Of a stretch of DNA of 64,000 nt, positions 34,642 to 42,416 are shown one piece after another (the first letter of the stretch is position 1; the number at the start of each line of letters is the position of its first letter). The notes under the pieces were generated by a model. That model ran no database searches. It saw only the letters and a list, made by a program, of their open reading frames with translations, and had not been told where the DNA came from. Origin of the DNA: Streptomyces gardneri (GTDB taxonomy: Bacteria > Actinomycetota > Actinomycetes > Streptomycetales > Streptomycetaceae); assembly GCF_006539185.1 (NCBI RefSeq), contig NZ_BJMN01000022.1:62001-126000 (forward strand). Direction: 5' to 3'. The translations under genes were made by a program, and so were the position numbers.

Positions 34642-36048
34642 CTAGGAGGATTTGAGTGCCGGAGCCGCGTGACGGCTCCGGGTGCCGAGATGGTGAAAGA
34701 ACAGGTTGAGCAGGACGGCGACGAGCGCGCCCGCGCTGATGCCGGATCCGAGCACGGTCTGCGCCCAGGCCGGGAAGTCGGCGTAGAAGGTGGGGGCGGC
34801 GAGCGGGATGATGCCCGCTCCGAGCGCCACGGCCACCAGGATGATGTTGGAGCTGTCGTCGAGCCCGGCTTCCGACAGGGTGCGGATGCCGCTGACCGCG
34901 ATCGAGCCGAAGAGCACGATGCCGGCGCCGCCGAGGACGGGCATCGGGACCATCGACACGACCGCGCCGAGGACCGGGAAGGTGCCGAGGACCAGCAGGG
35001 CGCCGCCGGCGACGGCGACGACGTACCGGGAGCGGACCCGGGTCAGCGAGACGACGCCGACGTTCTGGGCGAAGGCCGAGGTCGGGAAGCCGCCGAAGAC
35101 GGAGCCGATCAGGGTCGCGATGCCGTCGGTGCGCAGGCCCCGGGTGATGGTCTGCCCGTCGCTGCGGCGGTCGCAGATCTCGCCGAGGGCGAGCATGCCG
35201 GCGCTGGACTCGGTCATGAGCACCAGCATCACGATGCACAGGGAGAGGATCGCGGCGGGCTGGAACTCGGGGGCGCCGAAGGCGAAGGGGGTGGGCAGGG
35301 CCGCGAGGGGCGCCTCGCGCAGGGCCGTGAAGTCGGCCATCCCGAAGGGGATCGCGGCGAGCGTGCCGATGAAGAGGCCGAGCAGGAGGGCGATCTGCTT
35401 GACGAAGCCCTTGCCGAAGCGCTGGAACAGCAGGACGACGACGAGGGTGAAGCCGGCGAGCGCCAGGTACTTCATGGCGCCGAAGTCGGCGGCGTGCTTG
35501 TCGCCGCCCTGGGCCCAGCCGACGGGCACGGGCATCAGGGTGACCCCGATGAGGGTGATGACGACGCCGGTGACGAGCGGCGGGAAGAAGCGCAGGAGCT
35601 TGCCGAAGAAGGGTCCGACGGCGAGGCAGAACACTCCGGCGACCAGCACCGCGCCGTAGATGGCGGGGAGTTGGTGTCCGGGGGAGCTGGTCTCGGCGAT
35701 GGCGAGCATCGGAGTGATGCCTGCCGAGGAGGCGGCGTTGACGAACGGGAGCCGGTTGCCGGCGAAGGTCCGGATGCCGAGGGTCTGCAGGATCGTGGCA
35801 CAGCCGGCGATGAGCAGGCTGGCGGCGATGAGCCGGGTCATCCCGGCCGTGTCCAGGCCGACGGCCTGGCCGATGATCAGCGGAGGGGTGACGACGCCCG
35901 CGTACATGGCGGCGATGTGCTGGAGTGCCGCGGGGACGAGCCGCGAGGCGGGAAGCTTTTCGTCCACCGGATGGACCTGGTGGGTGGTGTCCGGCGGGGT
36001 GGAACACGGGCCTTCGGCGTGCGCCGGCCCCTTTGCGGGCTGTGCCAT
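34642..36048 (-). CDS. NCS2 purine permease (second copy)
   Basis: A 468-residue NCS2 symporter, paralogous to the one at 31453-32901, with LQHIAAMYAGVVTPPLIIG, LMTESSAGMLALGEIC and SAFAQNVGVVSLTRV at equivalent places. It starts 72 bp after uox and ends 48 bp before the 8-oxoguanine deaminase start, so it belongs to the uraD operon and probably imports urate, xanthine or 8-oxoguanine. The motif differs from the first copy (ESSAGM against ESTADM), which suggests the two permeases have diverged in substrate. Confidence 0.9.
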   Translation of the reverse strand: MAQPAKGPAHAEGPCSTPPDTTHQVHPVDEKLPASRLVPAALQHIAAMYAGVVTPPLIIGQAVGLDTAGMTRLIAASLLIAGCATILQTLGIRTFAGNRLPFVNAASSAGITPMLAIAETSSPGHQLPAIYGAVLVAGVFCLAVGPFFGKLLRFFPPLVTGVVITLIGVTLMPVPVGWAQGGDKHAADFGAMKYLALAGFTLVVVLLFQRFGKGFVKQIALLLGLFIGTLAAIPFGMADFTALREAPLAALPTPFAFGAPEFQPAAILSLCIVMLVLMTESSAGMLALGEICDRRSDGQTITRGLRTDGIATLIGSVFGGFPTSAFAQNVGVVSLTRVRSRYVVAVAGGALLVLGTFPVLGAVVSMVPMPVLGGAGIVLFGSIAVSGIRTLSEAGLDDSSNIILVAVALGAGIIPLAAPTFYADFPAWAQTVLGSGISAGALVAVLLNLFFHHLGTRSRHAAPALKSS

Positions 36049-36120
36049 GAGAATCCCTCCGGTCCGGTGCGCCGGTCCCGCCCGACTGCGGGCGGGCGGG
36101 ACCGGTGACGCGGATGGCGC

Positions 36121-37044
36121 TTAGAGGTTGGTCATGTCGACCGGGATCTGCGCCGTCGCTCCGTCACGGAGGACGGTGGCCTCGATGAGGCCGTACATGC
36201 GGTCGGCGGCGTAGTAGACCTCGTTGTCGTTCTTCAGGCCGAAGGGCTCGAGGTCGACCAGGAAGTGGTGCTTGTTCGGGAGCGAGAAGCGGACTTCGTC
36301 GATCTCCGAGCGGTGGTTGATGATGCGCGTGGCCATCTGGTACAGCGTCTGCTGGAGGGAGTACGAGTACGTCTCCGAGAAGGCCTCGAGCATGTGCTTG
36401 CGGGTCTGCTCGTAGGACCGCTCCCAGTTGGGCATGCGCTGGTCGTCGTCGGTCCAGTTGAAGCGCCACCGGCTGGAGACCTGGGTGGCCAGGATGCGGT
36501 CGTACGCCTCCTGGAGCGTCGTGTACTGGTCCTTGATGTAGCCCCAGAACTCCGAGTTGGTGGAGTTCATGACGACGAGGTCCTTGAGGCCGGAGATGAC
36601 CTCCCACTTCTCGCCGTCGTAGGTGACCTGGGTGACCCGGGTCTCCTGGCCCTTGCGGGCGAAGGAGTGGTTGACCTCTTCGGCGCCGATGAACTTGGAG
36701 TTGGCGTCCGAGGAGGCGATGCGCTCCCAGGAGTACTCCTCGATCCGGATGCGCGCCCGCTTGATCGGCTCCTGGCTCGTCACGAAGTGACGGGCGAGGT
36801 GGATGCCGAACTGCTCGGCGGACTCGATGCCGTACTCCTTGGCGAACGCGAAGACGGTGTTCTTCGTCGTGTCGGTGGGGAGGCAGTGGGCGTTGGAGCC
36901 GGTGAGGTGGACGTCGTCGAGGTCGCCGGAGAGGGCGACGGAGACGTTCAGGTCCTTGATGTGGTGGGTGTCGCCGTCCCGCGTGATCTTGACGACGCGG
37001 TTCTCTGCTTTGCCGTACTGGTTCTGGCCGAGAATCGTGGGCAT
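36121..37044 (-). CDS. uox: Urate oxidase (uricase)
   Basis: A 307-residue cofactor-free uricase that oxidises urate to 5-hydroxyisourate with release of H2O2. Landmarks are QYGKAENRVVK (general-base Lys), LPTDTTKNTVFAFAKE (Thr of the catalytic diad), SWERI, a conserved SEFWGYIKD region and SLPNKHHFLVDL (active-site His) near residue 260. It lacks the C-terminal peroxisomal SKL found in eukaryotes, as expected. It follows hiuH by five bases. The H2O2 made here probably explains the co-regulated catalase gene nearby. Confidence 0.96.
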   Translation of the reverse strand: MPTILGQNQYGKAENRVVKITRDGDTHHIKDLNVSVALSGDLDDVHLTGSNAHCLPTDTTKNTVFAFAKEYGIESAEQFGIHLARHFVTSQEPIKRARIRIEEYSWERIASSDANSKFIGAEEVNHSFARKGQETRVTQVTYDGEKWEVISGLKDLVVMNSTNSEFWGYIKDQYTTLQEAYDRILATQVSSRWRFNWTDDDQRMPNWERSYEQTRKHMLEAFSETYSYSLQQTLYQMATRIINHRSEIDEVRFSLPNKHHFLVDLEPFGLKNDNEVYYAADRMYGLIEATVLRDGATAQIPVDMTNL

Positions 37045-37049
37045 GTCTG

Positions 37050-37442
37050 CTAGCTCCCTCGGTAAACGGAGTAGCCGAACGGGTTGAGCAGCAGCGGTAC
37101 GTGATAGTGCTCGCCCGGCTTGACGGCGAACGTGATCGCCACCTCCGGGAAGAACGCACCGCTGTCCCTTACGCGGGGGGCGTCCTGCTGCGCCTCGGCT
37201 TGCTTCTTCTTGGCGAAGTACGTCTCGGTCTCGAAGTCGAGACGCACGTGGGTGGTTTCTTCCGGCAGGGCCGGCAGGTCCTTGCAGCGCCCGTCGGCGT
37301 CGGTGGCGGAGCCTCCGAGCGCGACCCACTCGGCGTCGGATCCGCTGCGGGCCGCGAGCGTGATGGTCACGCCCTCGGCCGGGCGGCCGATGCTGGTGTC
37401 CAGGATGTGGGTGGACACCGAGGCCGTGGTGTCGGTGCTCAT
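37050..37442 (-). CDS. hiuH: 5-hydroxyisourate hydrolase
   Basis: A 130-residue transthyretin-like protein that hydrolyses 5-hydroxyisourate to OHCU. It shows STHILDTSIGRPAEGV at the start (active-site His), the conserved Arg in HVRLDFETE, and the C-terminal signature FGYSVYRGS that marks HIU hydrolases. It normally forms a tetramer. Its ATG overlaps the uraD stop (ATGA), giving translational coupling. Confidence 0.96.
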   Translation of the reverse strand: MSTDTTASVSTHILDTSIGRPAEGVTITLAARSGSDAEWVALGGSATDADGRCKDLPALPEETTHVRLDFETETYFAKKKQAEAQQDAPRVRDSGAFFPEVAITFAVKPGEHYHVPLLLNPFGYSVYRGS

Positions 37443-37963
37443 GCGGAGTTCTCTTCCTCGGAGGTCTCTACGAGACGGGTCAGCCGGATGCGGTTGATCT
37501 TGCCCAGTTCGGTGCGGACGATCTCCCGCTCCTCCTCGGGCGAGTTGCCGATCCGCTCACGGACCGCGTCGCGCATCTGCTCGCCGGTCCTGCCGGTGGC
37601 GCAGATGAGGAAGACATGACCGAACTTGTCCTGGTAGGCCAGGTTGAGTTCGAGCATCTCGGTCTTGAGCTCCGCGGAGGCGCCGGCCATCCCGCTCTGT
37701 TCGCGGGAGGAGGTCGGGTCCCCGGCCTTCGGACGACCGATCGGCGGGTGGCCCGCCATCGCGTCGGCCAGATCCTCGGCGGTCAGCTCCGCCATGGCGG
37801 CGTCGCTGGCGAGGAAGAGGGCTTCGGCGGTGGCGTACGGGCGCTGGGCGAGCAGTTTGCTCCCCCACGCCGAGCTGGAGCACACCTCGTGGAGCGTGGC
37901 GAGGGCCTCGCTGTCCGCCGAGGTGTTGAACCGGGTGAGACCCGGTGTCGTACCTGAAGTCAC
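37439..37963 (-). CDS. uraD: OHCU decarboxylase
   Basis: A 174-residue OHCU decarboxylase, making S-allantoin stereospecifically. The active-site motif GHPPIGRPK, whose His is catalytic, is near residue 71; the conserved Glu and Arg segment SREQSGMAG and the helix YQDKFGHVFLICATGRT follow. First gene of the uraD-hiuH-uox-permease-deaminase operon. The GTG start follows GGAGG by six bases. Its promoter contains the type-B palindrome shared with katA, allB and aceB. Confidence 0.95.
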   Translation of the reverse strand: MTSGTTPGLTRFNTSADSEALATLHEVCSSSAWGSKLLAQRPYATAEALFLASDAAMAELTAEDLADAMAGHPPIGRPKAGDPTSSREQSGMAGASAELKTEMLELNLAYQDKFGHVFLICATGRTGEQMRDAVRERIGNSPEEEREIVRTELGKINRIRLTRLVETSEEENSA

Positions 37964-38011
37964 GGGAAGCCTCCGTGGCTGTTTTTCGCTGTGCGTCGGA
38001 CGGGCTGCGGA

Positions 38012-38052
38012 TAGCTAACGCCCTCCGCAACACGACGTCAACACTTTGTTGA
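38012..38052 (-). promoter_or_regulatory. uraD operon promoter with type-B palindrome
   Basis: On the minus strand, TTGACG (38036-38041) and TAGCTA (38012-38017) are separated by 18 bp and could form the -35 and -10. The perfect palindrome TCAAC-ACTTT-GTTGA at 38038-38052 overlaps the -35. The 18 bases TCAACAAAGTGTTGACGT here match those at katA except for one base, including the same merging of the palindrome into TTGACG. Repression by the same protein is likely. Confidence 0.7.
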
Positions 38053-38067
38053 AAAGTCGGCCACACA

Positions 38068-38101
38068 AAAGCCGTCGTCCCGACATCTGGACGACGGCTT
38101 T
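38068..38101 (-). terminator. Terminator of the DUF77-HTH_22 operon, flanked by direct repeats
   Basis: A 13-bp perfect stem (38068-38080 with 38089-38101) with an 8-base loop lies just past the HTH_22 stop. It is bracketed by identical 12-bp direct repeats TCGGCCACACAA at 38057-38068 and 38101-38112, which can only partly be part of the stem. The hairpin sits between the HTH gene and the uraD promoter. Confidence 0.75.
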
Positions 38102-38118
38102 CGGCCACACAAGATCAA

Positions 38119-38505
38119 CTAGCTGCCCTCGGAGGCCTTTTCCCTGTTCAGGGCGGTCTCTCTGTTCAGGTAGTTGTACACGGTGAAGCGGCTGACACCC
38201 AGCGCCCCCGCCACCGTCTCCACCCCATGGCGCACCGAGAAGGCACCGCGTGCCTCCAGATGACGCACCGCTTCCTGCTTCGCCTTGCGGTCGAGTTCGG
38301 CCAGCGGCATCCCGTGCCGTCTTTCCATCGCCGCGAGGATGTGGTCCAGCGAATCCGAGAGCTGCGGCAGCCGTACGGCGAGCACGTCCTCCCCCTCCCA
38401 GGAGAGGACGACGTCGTCGGCTTCCGCCTGCGCGGGGACCAGCAGCTCCGCGCCCATGGCGTCGACCAGCGGCTTCACTGCCGCGACCAGCGGGTGTTCG
38501 GTCAC
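38119..38505 (-). CDS. Small HTH_22 (DauR/YheO C-terminal-like) DNA-binding protein
   Basis: A 128-residue protein whose C-terminal half is a DauR/YheO-type helix-turn-helix: AVRHLEARGAFSVRHGVETVAGALGVSRFTVYNYL. The N-terminal half (PLVAAVKPLVDAMGAELLVPAQAEADDVVLSW) lacks the PAS-like sensor domain of YheO, so this is a short form. The GTG start at 38503-38505 overlaps the stop of the upstream DUF77 gene as GTGA. Lying between uraD and hyi, it is a candidate purine-specific regulator and possibly the protein that binds the type-B palindromes. Confidence 0.75.
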   Translation of the reverse strand: MTEHPLVAAVKPLVDAMGAELLVPAQAEADDVVLSWEGEDVLAVRLPQLSDSLDHILAAMERRHGMPLAELDRKAKQEAVRHLEARGAFSVRHGVETVAGALGVSRFTVYNYLNRETALNREKASEGS

Positions 38506-38756
38506 TTCTCGCCCTCCCCGATCACATTCACCTGGAGCGAGACCCGGGTGGCGCCCGCCGCGAGCGATCTGCGCAGCAGCGCGTCGACCGCGGTGAGCAC
38601 CTCGTCGGCACCGCCTTCCGCGGTGTTGCCGAAGGGGCCGACGTCGACCGCGTCCAGTTCGGCCGACTGGATGACCTCTCGGGCCACGACCGCGTGCGCC
38701 GGCGCCTCGTCGAGGTCGAACGGCTCGGTCGTGAACTCCACTCTCAAACGCACCAT
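38502..38756 (-). CDS. MTH1187/DUF77-type (thiamine-binding-like) small protein
   Basis: An 84-residue protein with the ferredoxin-like DUF77 pattern: N-terminal strand LRVEFTTEPFDL, a helix with AHAVVAREVIQS, strand VDVGPFGNTAEG, helix ADEVLTAVDALLRRSLAAG and final strand TRVSLQVNVIGEG. DUF77/MTH1187 proteins bind small ligands, in some cases thiamine-related, as oligomers. The ATG at 38754-38756 was preferred because upstream sequence lies in the hyi promoter and adds no family homology. It is translationally coupled to the HTH_22 gene, so it may act as its sensor partner. Confidence 0.7.
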   Translation of the reverse strand: MVRLRVEFTTEPFDLDEAPAHAVVAREVIQSAELDAVDVGPFGNTAEGGADEVLTAVDALLRRSLAAGATRVSLQVNVIGEGEK

Positions 38757-38813
38757 GGACCCAAAGTACGGCCCCGCTCCGGCGCGCGGGAGCCCCGGAC
38801 CTGCGGGGACCTC

Positions 38814-38878
38814 TTGACAACTGAGGCAACCCCCTTGCAACATTCCGTCAGACAGAAACTTACTTCCGCGATACGGAA
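38814..38878 (+). promoter_or_regulatory. hyi promoter with paired type-A operators
   Basis: TTGACA at 38814-38819 and, 18 bp later, CAACAT at 38838-38843 are a plausible -35/-10. Two palindromes follow: TTCCG-TCAGA-CAGAA (38843-38857, one mismatch) and TTCCG-CGATA-CGGAA (38864-38878, perfect), with starts exactly 21 bp apart, covering the expected start point. The region is also upstream of the divergent DUF77-HTH_22 operon, which may therefore be under the same control. Confidence 0.75.
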
Positions 38879-38893
38879 GGAGCGCCGCCCCTC

Positions 38894-39727
38894 ATGGGAT
38901 ACACGGACCAGCGCTTCGATGTGAACCTGTCGATCCTCTTCACGGAACTCCCGCTCCTGGAGCGCCCCGCGGCCGCCGCCGCGGCGGGCTTCACCGCGGT
39001 CGAGCTGTGGTGGCCCTGGATCGACACCGCCACCCCCGAGCAGAGCGAGCTCGACGCCCTCAAGAAAGCTCTTGAGGACGCCGGCACCCAGCTGGTGGGT
39101 CTGAACTTCTACGCCGGACAGCTCCCCGGCCCGGACCGCGGCGCGGTCTCGGTGCCCGGTGAGGAGTCCGAGCGCTTCCGGGCCAACATCGACATCGCCG
39201 CGGACTTCGCCGCCTCGGTCGGCTGCAAGGCGCTCAACGCGCTCTACGGCAACCGCGTCGAGGGCGTCGACCCGGCGATCCAGGACACCCTCGCCCTGGA
39301 GAACCTGGTCCTGGCCGCCCGGGCCGCCGACCGCGTCGGCGCGATCCTCCTGATCGAGACCCTCAACAAGCCGGAGTCGCCGCTCTACCCGCTGGTGAGC
39401 GCCCCCTCCGCGATCGAGGTCGTCGACAAGGTCAACGAGGCGACCGGGCTCGGCAACGCCAAGTTCCTCCTCGACATCTACCACCTGTCGATGAACGGCG
39501 AGGACGTCAGCCAGGTCATCGCGGAGTACGCGGCCAAGACCGGCCACGTCCAGATCGCGGACAACCCGGGCCGCGGCGCGCCGGGCACCGGCGAGCTCCC
39601 CCTGGAGCGGCTCCTCGACGAGCTCAAGAAGGCCGGTTACGACGGCTGGGTCGGCCTGGAGTACAAGGCCGCCGACGCCGCCGCTTCCTTCGAGTGGCTC
39701 CCGGCCGAGGCCCGCCCGGCCCGCTGA
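38894..39727 (+). CDS. hyi: Hydroxypyruvate isomerase
   Basis: A 277-residue TIM-barrel protein of the AP-endonuclease-2/xylose-isomerase-like fold, interconverting tartronate semialdehyde and hydroxypyruvate. Landmarks are FDVNLSILFTELPLLERP, AVELWWPW, the catalytic Glu segment LLIETLNKPESP near residue 152, FLLDIYHLSMNGED and VQIADNPGRGAPGTGEL near 217, all typical of Hyi. GGAAGGAG precedes the ATG by 11 bases and overlaps the proximal operator. It forms an operon with glxR 45 bp downstream. Confidence 0.93.
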   Translation: MGYTDQRFDVNLSILFTELPLLERPAAAAAAGFTAVELWWPWIDTATPEQSELDALKKALEDAGTQLVGLNFYAGQLPGPDRGAVSVPGEESERFRANIDIAADFAASVGCKALNALYGNRVEGVDPAIQDTLALENLVLAARAADRVGAILLIETLNKPESPLYPLVSAPSAIEVVDKVNEATGLGNAKFLLDIYHLSMNGEDVSQVIAEYAAKTGHVQIADNPGRGAPGTGELPLERLLDELKKAGYDGWVGLEYKAADAAASFEWLPAEARPAR

Positions 39728-39772
39728 CCAGCGACTCCTCCCCCGTACCACCAGTTTTTGAGAGGCACCCTC

Positions 39773-40663
39773 ATGAGCAACCTCCCCAAGATCGCTTGGA
39801 TCGGCCTCGGCATCATGGGCTCCCCCATGTCCGAGAACCTGATCAAGGCCGGCTACTCCGTCACCGGCTTCACGCTGGAGCAGGACAAGCTGGACCGCCT
39901 CACCGCGGCCGGCGGCACCTCCGCCTCCTCGATCGCCGAGGCCGTGAAGGACGCCGACGTCGTCATCACGATGGTGCCGGCCTCCCCGCAGGTCGAGGCC
40001 ATCTCCTACGGCCCCGCGGGCATCCTGGAGAACGCCAAGCAGGGCGCGCTGATCGTCGACATGTCGTCGATCACCCCGCAGACCTCGGTCGACCTCGCCA
40101 AGAACGCCGCCGAGAAGGGCATCCGCGTCATCGACGCCCCGGTGTCCGGCGGCGAGGCCGGCGCGATCGAGGCCGTGCTCTCGATCATGGTCGGTGGCGA
40201 GCAGGCCGACTTCGACGAGGCCCTCCCGATCCTGGAGACCCTCGGCAAGACCATCGTGCTCTGCGGCCCGCACGGCTCCGGCCAGACGGTGAAGGCCGCC
40301 AACCAGCTCATCGTCGCGGTCAACATCCAGGCCTGCGCCGAGGCCGTCGTCTTCCTCGAGAAGTCCGGCGTGAACCTCCAGGCCGCCCTGGACGTCCTCA
40401 ACGGCGGTCTGGCCGGCTCCACGGTCCTGACCCGCAAGAAGGACAACTTCCTGAACCGGGACTTCAAGCCCGGCTTCCGGATCGACCTCCACCACAAGGA
40501 CATGGGCATCGTCACCGACGCCGCCCGCAACGTCGGCGCGGCCCTCCCCGTCGGCGCTGTCGTCGCCCAGCTCGTCGCCTCCCTGCGCGCTCAGGGTGAC
40601 GGCGGCCTGGACCACTCGGCCCTGCTGCGCGCCGTCGAGCGCCTCTCCGGCCAGCAGGTCTGA
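39773..40663 (+). CDS. glxR: Tartronate semialdehyde reductase
   Basis: A 296-residue beta-hydroxyacid dehydrogenase that reduces tartronate semialdehyde to D-glycerate with NAD(P)H. The Rossmann motif GLGIMGSPMSENLIKAGY opens the protein, the substrate loop DAPVSGGEAGA lies near residue 123, the catalytic Lys is in GQTVKAANQLIV near 172, and KDMGIVTDAA is near the cofactor site. GAGAGG is seven bases upstream of the ATG. It follows hyi directly and completes the glycerate branch from Gcl. Confidence 0.93.
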   Translation: MSNLPKIAWIGLGIMGSPMSENLIKAGYSVTGFTLEQDKLDRLTAAGGTSASSIAEAVKDADVVITMVPASPQVEAISYGPAGILENAKQGALIVDMSSITPQTSVDLAKNAAEKGIRVIDAPVSGGEAGAIEAVLSIMVGGEQADFDEALPILETLGKTIVLCGPHGSGQTVKAANQLIVAVNIQACAEAVVFLEKSGVNLQAALDVLNGGLAGSTVLTRKKDNFLNRDFKPGFRIDLHHKDMGIVTDAARNVGAALPVGAVVAQLVASLRAQGDGGLDHSALLRAVERLSGQQV

Positions 40664-40769
40664 TCCCACGCCCCTTCACCGGGGCCCCTGAATTCCGGCC
40701 GGCGGTGGCGCTGACACCTGTCCTGTCGCGCCCAGGCGTCACCGCCGGCCGGAACACCACACTTCATTT

Positions 40770-40808
40770 TCAACAAACTGTTGACGTTACGTTCGAGCCG
40801 AATTTACG
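40770..40808 (+). promoter_or_regulatory. katA promoter with type-B palindrome
   Basis: The perfect palindrome TCAAC-AAACT-GTTGA at 40770-40784 merges with TTGACG at 40781-40786, a likely -35. A possible -10 TTTACG lies at 40803-40808, 16 bp further on. The 18 bases TCAACAAACTGTTGACGT differ from the uraD copy at only one position. The catalase and uricase operons are thus probably controlled by the same factor. Confidence 0.65.
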
Positions 40809-40849
40809 CTCCTCGGACCGTCAGCAGAGCTCCCGTACGGAAGGTCACG

Positions 40850-42307
40850 ATGTCGAAGCGCGTGCTTACGACCGAGTCCGGCGCCCCCGTCGCCGACAAC
40901 CAGAACTCCGCCACCGCCGGCGTCGGTGGCCCCATCCTGCTCCAGGACCAGCACCTCCTCGAGAAGCTCGCGCGCTTCAACCGTGAGCGGATCCCGGAGC
41001 GCGTGGTGCACGCCCGCGGTTCCGGTGCGTACGGCTACTTCGAGGTGACCGACGACGTCACCGCGTACACCAAGGCGGACTTCCTCGGCGAGGTCGGCAA
41101 GAAGACCGAGACCTTCCTCCGCTTCTCCACCGTGGCCGACTCGCTCGGCGGCGCGGACGCGGTGCGCGACCCCCGCGGTTTCGCCCTGAAGTTCTACACC
41201 GAAGAGGGCAACTACGACCTCGTCGGCAACAACACCCCGGTGTTCTTCATCAAGGACCCGATCAAGTTCCCCGACTTCATCCACTCCCAGAAGCGCGACC
41301 CCTTCACGGGCAAGCAGGAGGCGGACAACGTCTGGGACTTCTGGGCGCACGCCCCCGAGGCGACGCACCAGATCACCTGGCTCATGGGCGACCGCGGCAT
41401 CCCCGCCTCGTACCGCCACATGAACGGCTACGGCTCGCACACCTACCAGTGGACCAACGAGGCGGGCGAGGCCTTCTTCGTCAAGTACCACTTCAAGACG
41501 AACCAGGGCATCCGCAGTCTCTCCGCCGACCAGGCCGCCGAGCTCGTCGGCAAGGACGCGAACTCGCACCAGACCGACCTGCTCCAGGCCATCGAGCGCG
41601 GTGTGAACCCGAGCTGGACCCTCTACGTCCAGGTCATGCCCGCCGCCGAGGCCGCGGACTACCGCTTCAACCCGTTCGACCTCACCAAGGTGTGGCCGCA
41701 CAGCGACTACCCGCTGCAGCGCGTGGGCCGCCTGGTCCTCGACCGCAACCCGGAGAACGTCTTCGCCGAGGTCGAGCAGGCCGCCTTCTCCCCGAACAAC
41801 TTCGTCCCGGGCATCGGTCCCTCGCCGGACAAGATGCTCCAGGGCCGCCTCTTCGCCTACGCGGACGCCCACCGCTACCGCCTGGGCGTGAACCACACCC
41901 TGCTGCCGGTCAACGCCCCCAAGGCCACGACCGCGCAGAACTACGGCCGCGACGGCACCATGGCGCTGCGCAACGGTTCGCGCCACGACAAGAACTACGA
42001 GCCCAACTCGTACCAGGGCCCGGCCCAGACCGACGCCGCGCTCTCCGCGCCGCTCGCGATCCACGGCTGGACCGGCACCCACGAGGCGCCCGCCCACACC
42101 AAGGACGACGACTTCTTCCAGGCCGGCGAGCTCTACCGCCTGATGTCCGAGGACGAGAAGAAGCGCCTGATCGCCAACATCGCCGGCGGTCTCTCCCAGG
42201 TGTCCCGCGAGGACGTCATCGAGAAGAACCTCGCGCACTTCGCCGCCGCCGACGCGGACTACGGCAAGCGCGTGGAAGAGGCGGTCCGCGCCCTGCGCGA
42301 GGACTGA
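40850..42307 (+). CDS. katA: Monofunctional heme catalase
   Basis: A 485-residue small-subunit catalase, dismutating H2O2 to water and oxygen. The distal His lies in RVVHARGSGAYGYF near residue 55, the Asn in YDLVGNNTPVFFI near 128, the heme-distal segment FLRFSTVADS near 92, and the proximal Tyr ligand in RLFAYADAHRYRLG near 337. GGAAGG precedes the ATG. It has its own promoter, separate from the hyi-glxR genes upstream, with the type-B palindrome, and probably protects against H2O2 from uricase. Confidence 0.95.
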   Translation: MSKRVLTTESGAPVADNQNSATAGVGGPILLQDQHLLEKLARFNRERIPERVVHARGSGAYGYFEVTDDVTAYTKADFLGEVGKKTETFLRFSTVADSLGGADAVRDPRGFALKFYTEEGNYDLVGNNTPVFFIKDPIKFPDFIHSQKRDPFTGKQEADNVWDFWAHAPEATHQITWLMGDRGIPASYRHMNGYGSHTYQWTNEAGEAFFVKYHFKTNQGIRSLSADQAAELVGKDANSHQTDLLQAIERGVNPSWTLYVQVMPAAEAADYRFNPFDLTKVWPHSDYPLQRVGRLVLDRNPENVFAEVEQAAFSPNNFVPGIGPSPDKMLQGRLFAYADAHRYRLGVNHTLLPVNAPKATTAQNYGRDGTMALRNGSRHDKNYEPNSYQGPAQTDAALSAPLAIHGWTGTHEAPAHTKDDDFFQAGELYRLMSEDEKKRLIANIAGGLSQVSREDVIEKNLAHFAAADADYGKRVEEAVRALRED

Positions 42308-42416
42308 GCCTCCAGCACCACCCAGACTGCGTAAGGCACCTGACGGGAGGTCAGTGCCCTACGCGGTCCGGATCGCCGGCCCGGATGAGGGGTGGTCGGC
42401 GGACCGGACAAGCGTG

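Noticed and set aside
31435..36108. A 1,557-codon open frame on the plus strand
   Set aside because: It runs antisense through the permease and deaminase genes, is almost all Gly, Asp, Glu, Val and Arg, and has no recognisable domain. It is a by-product of high GC in the third codon position of the real genes.
36121..37044. Peroxisomal-type targeting in uricase
   Set aside because: The C-terminus is DMTNL, not SKL, as expected in a bacterium.
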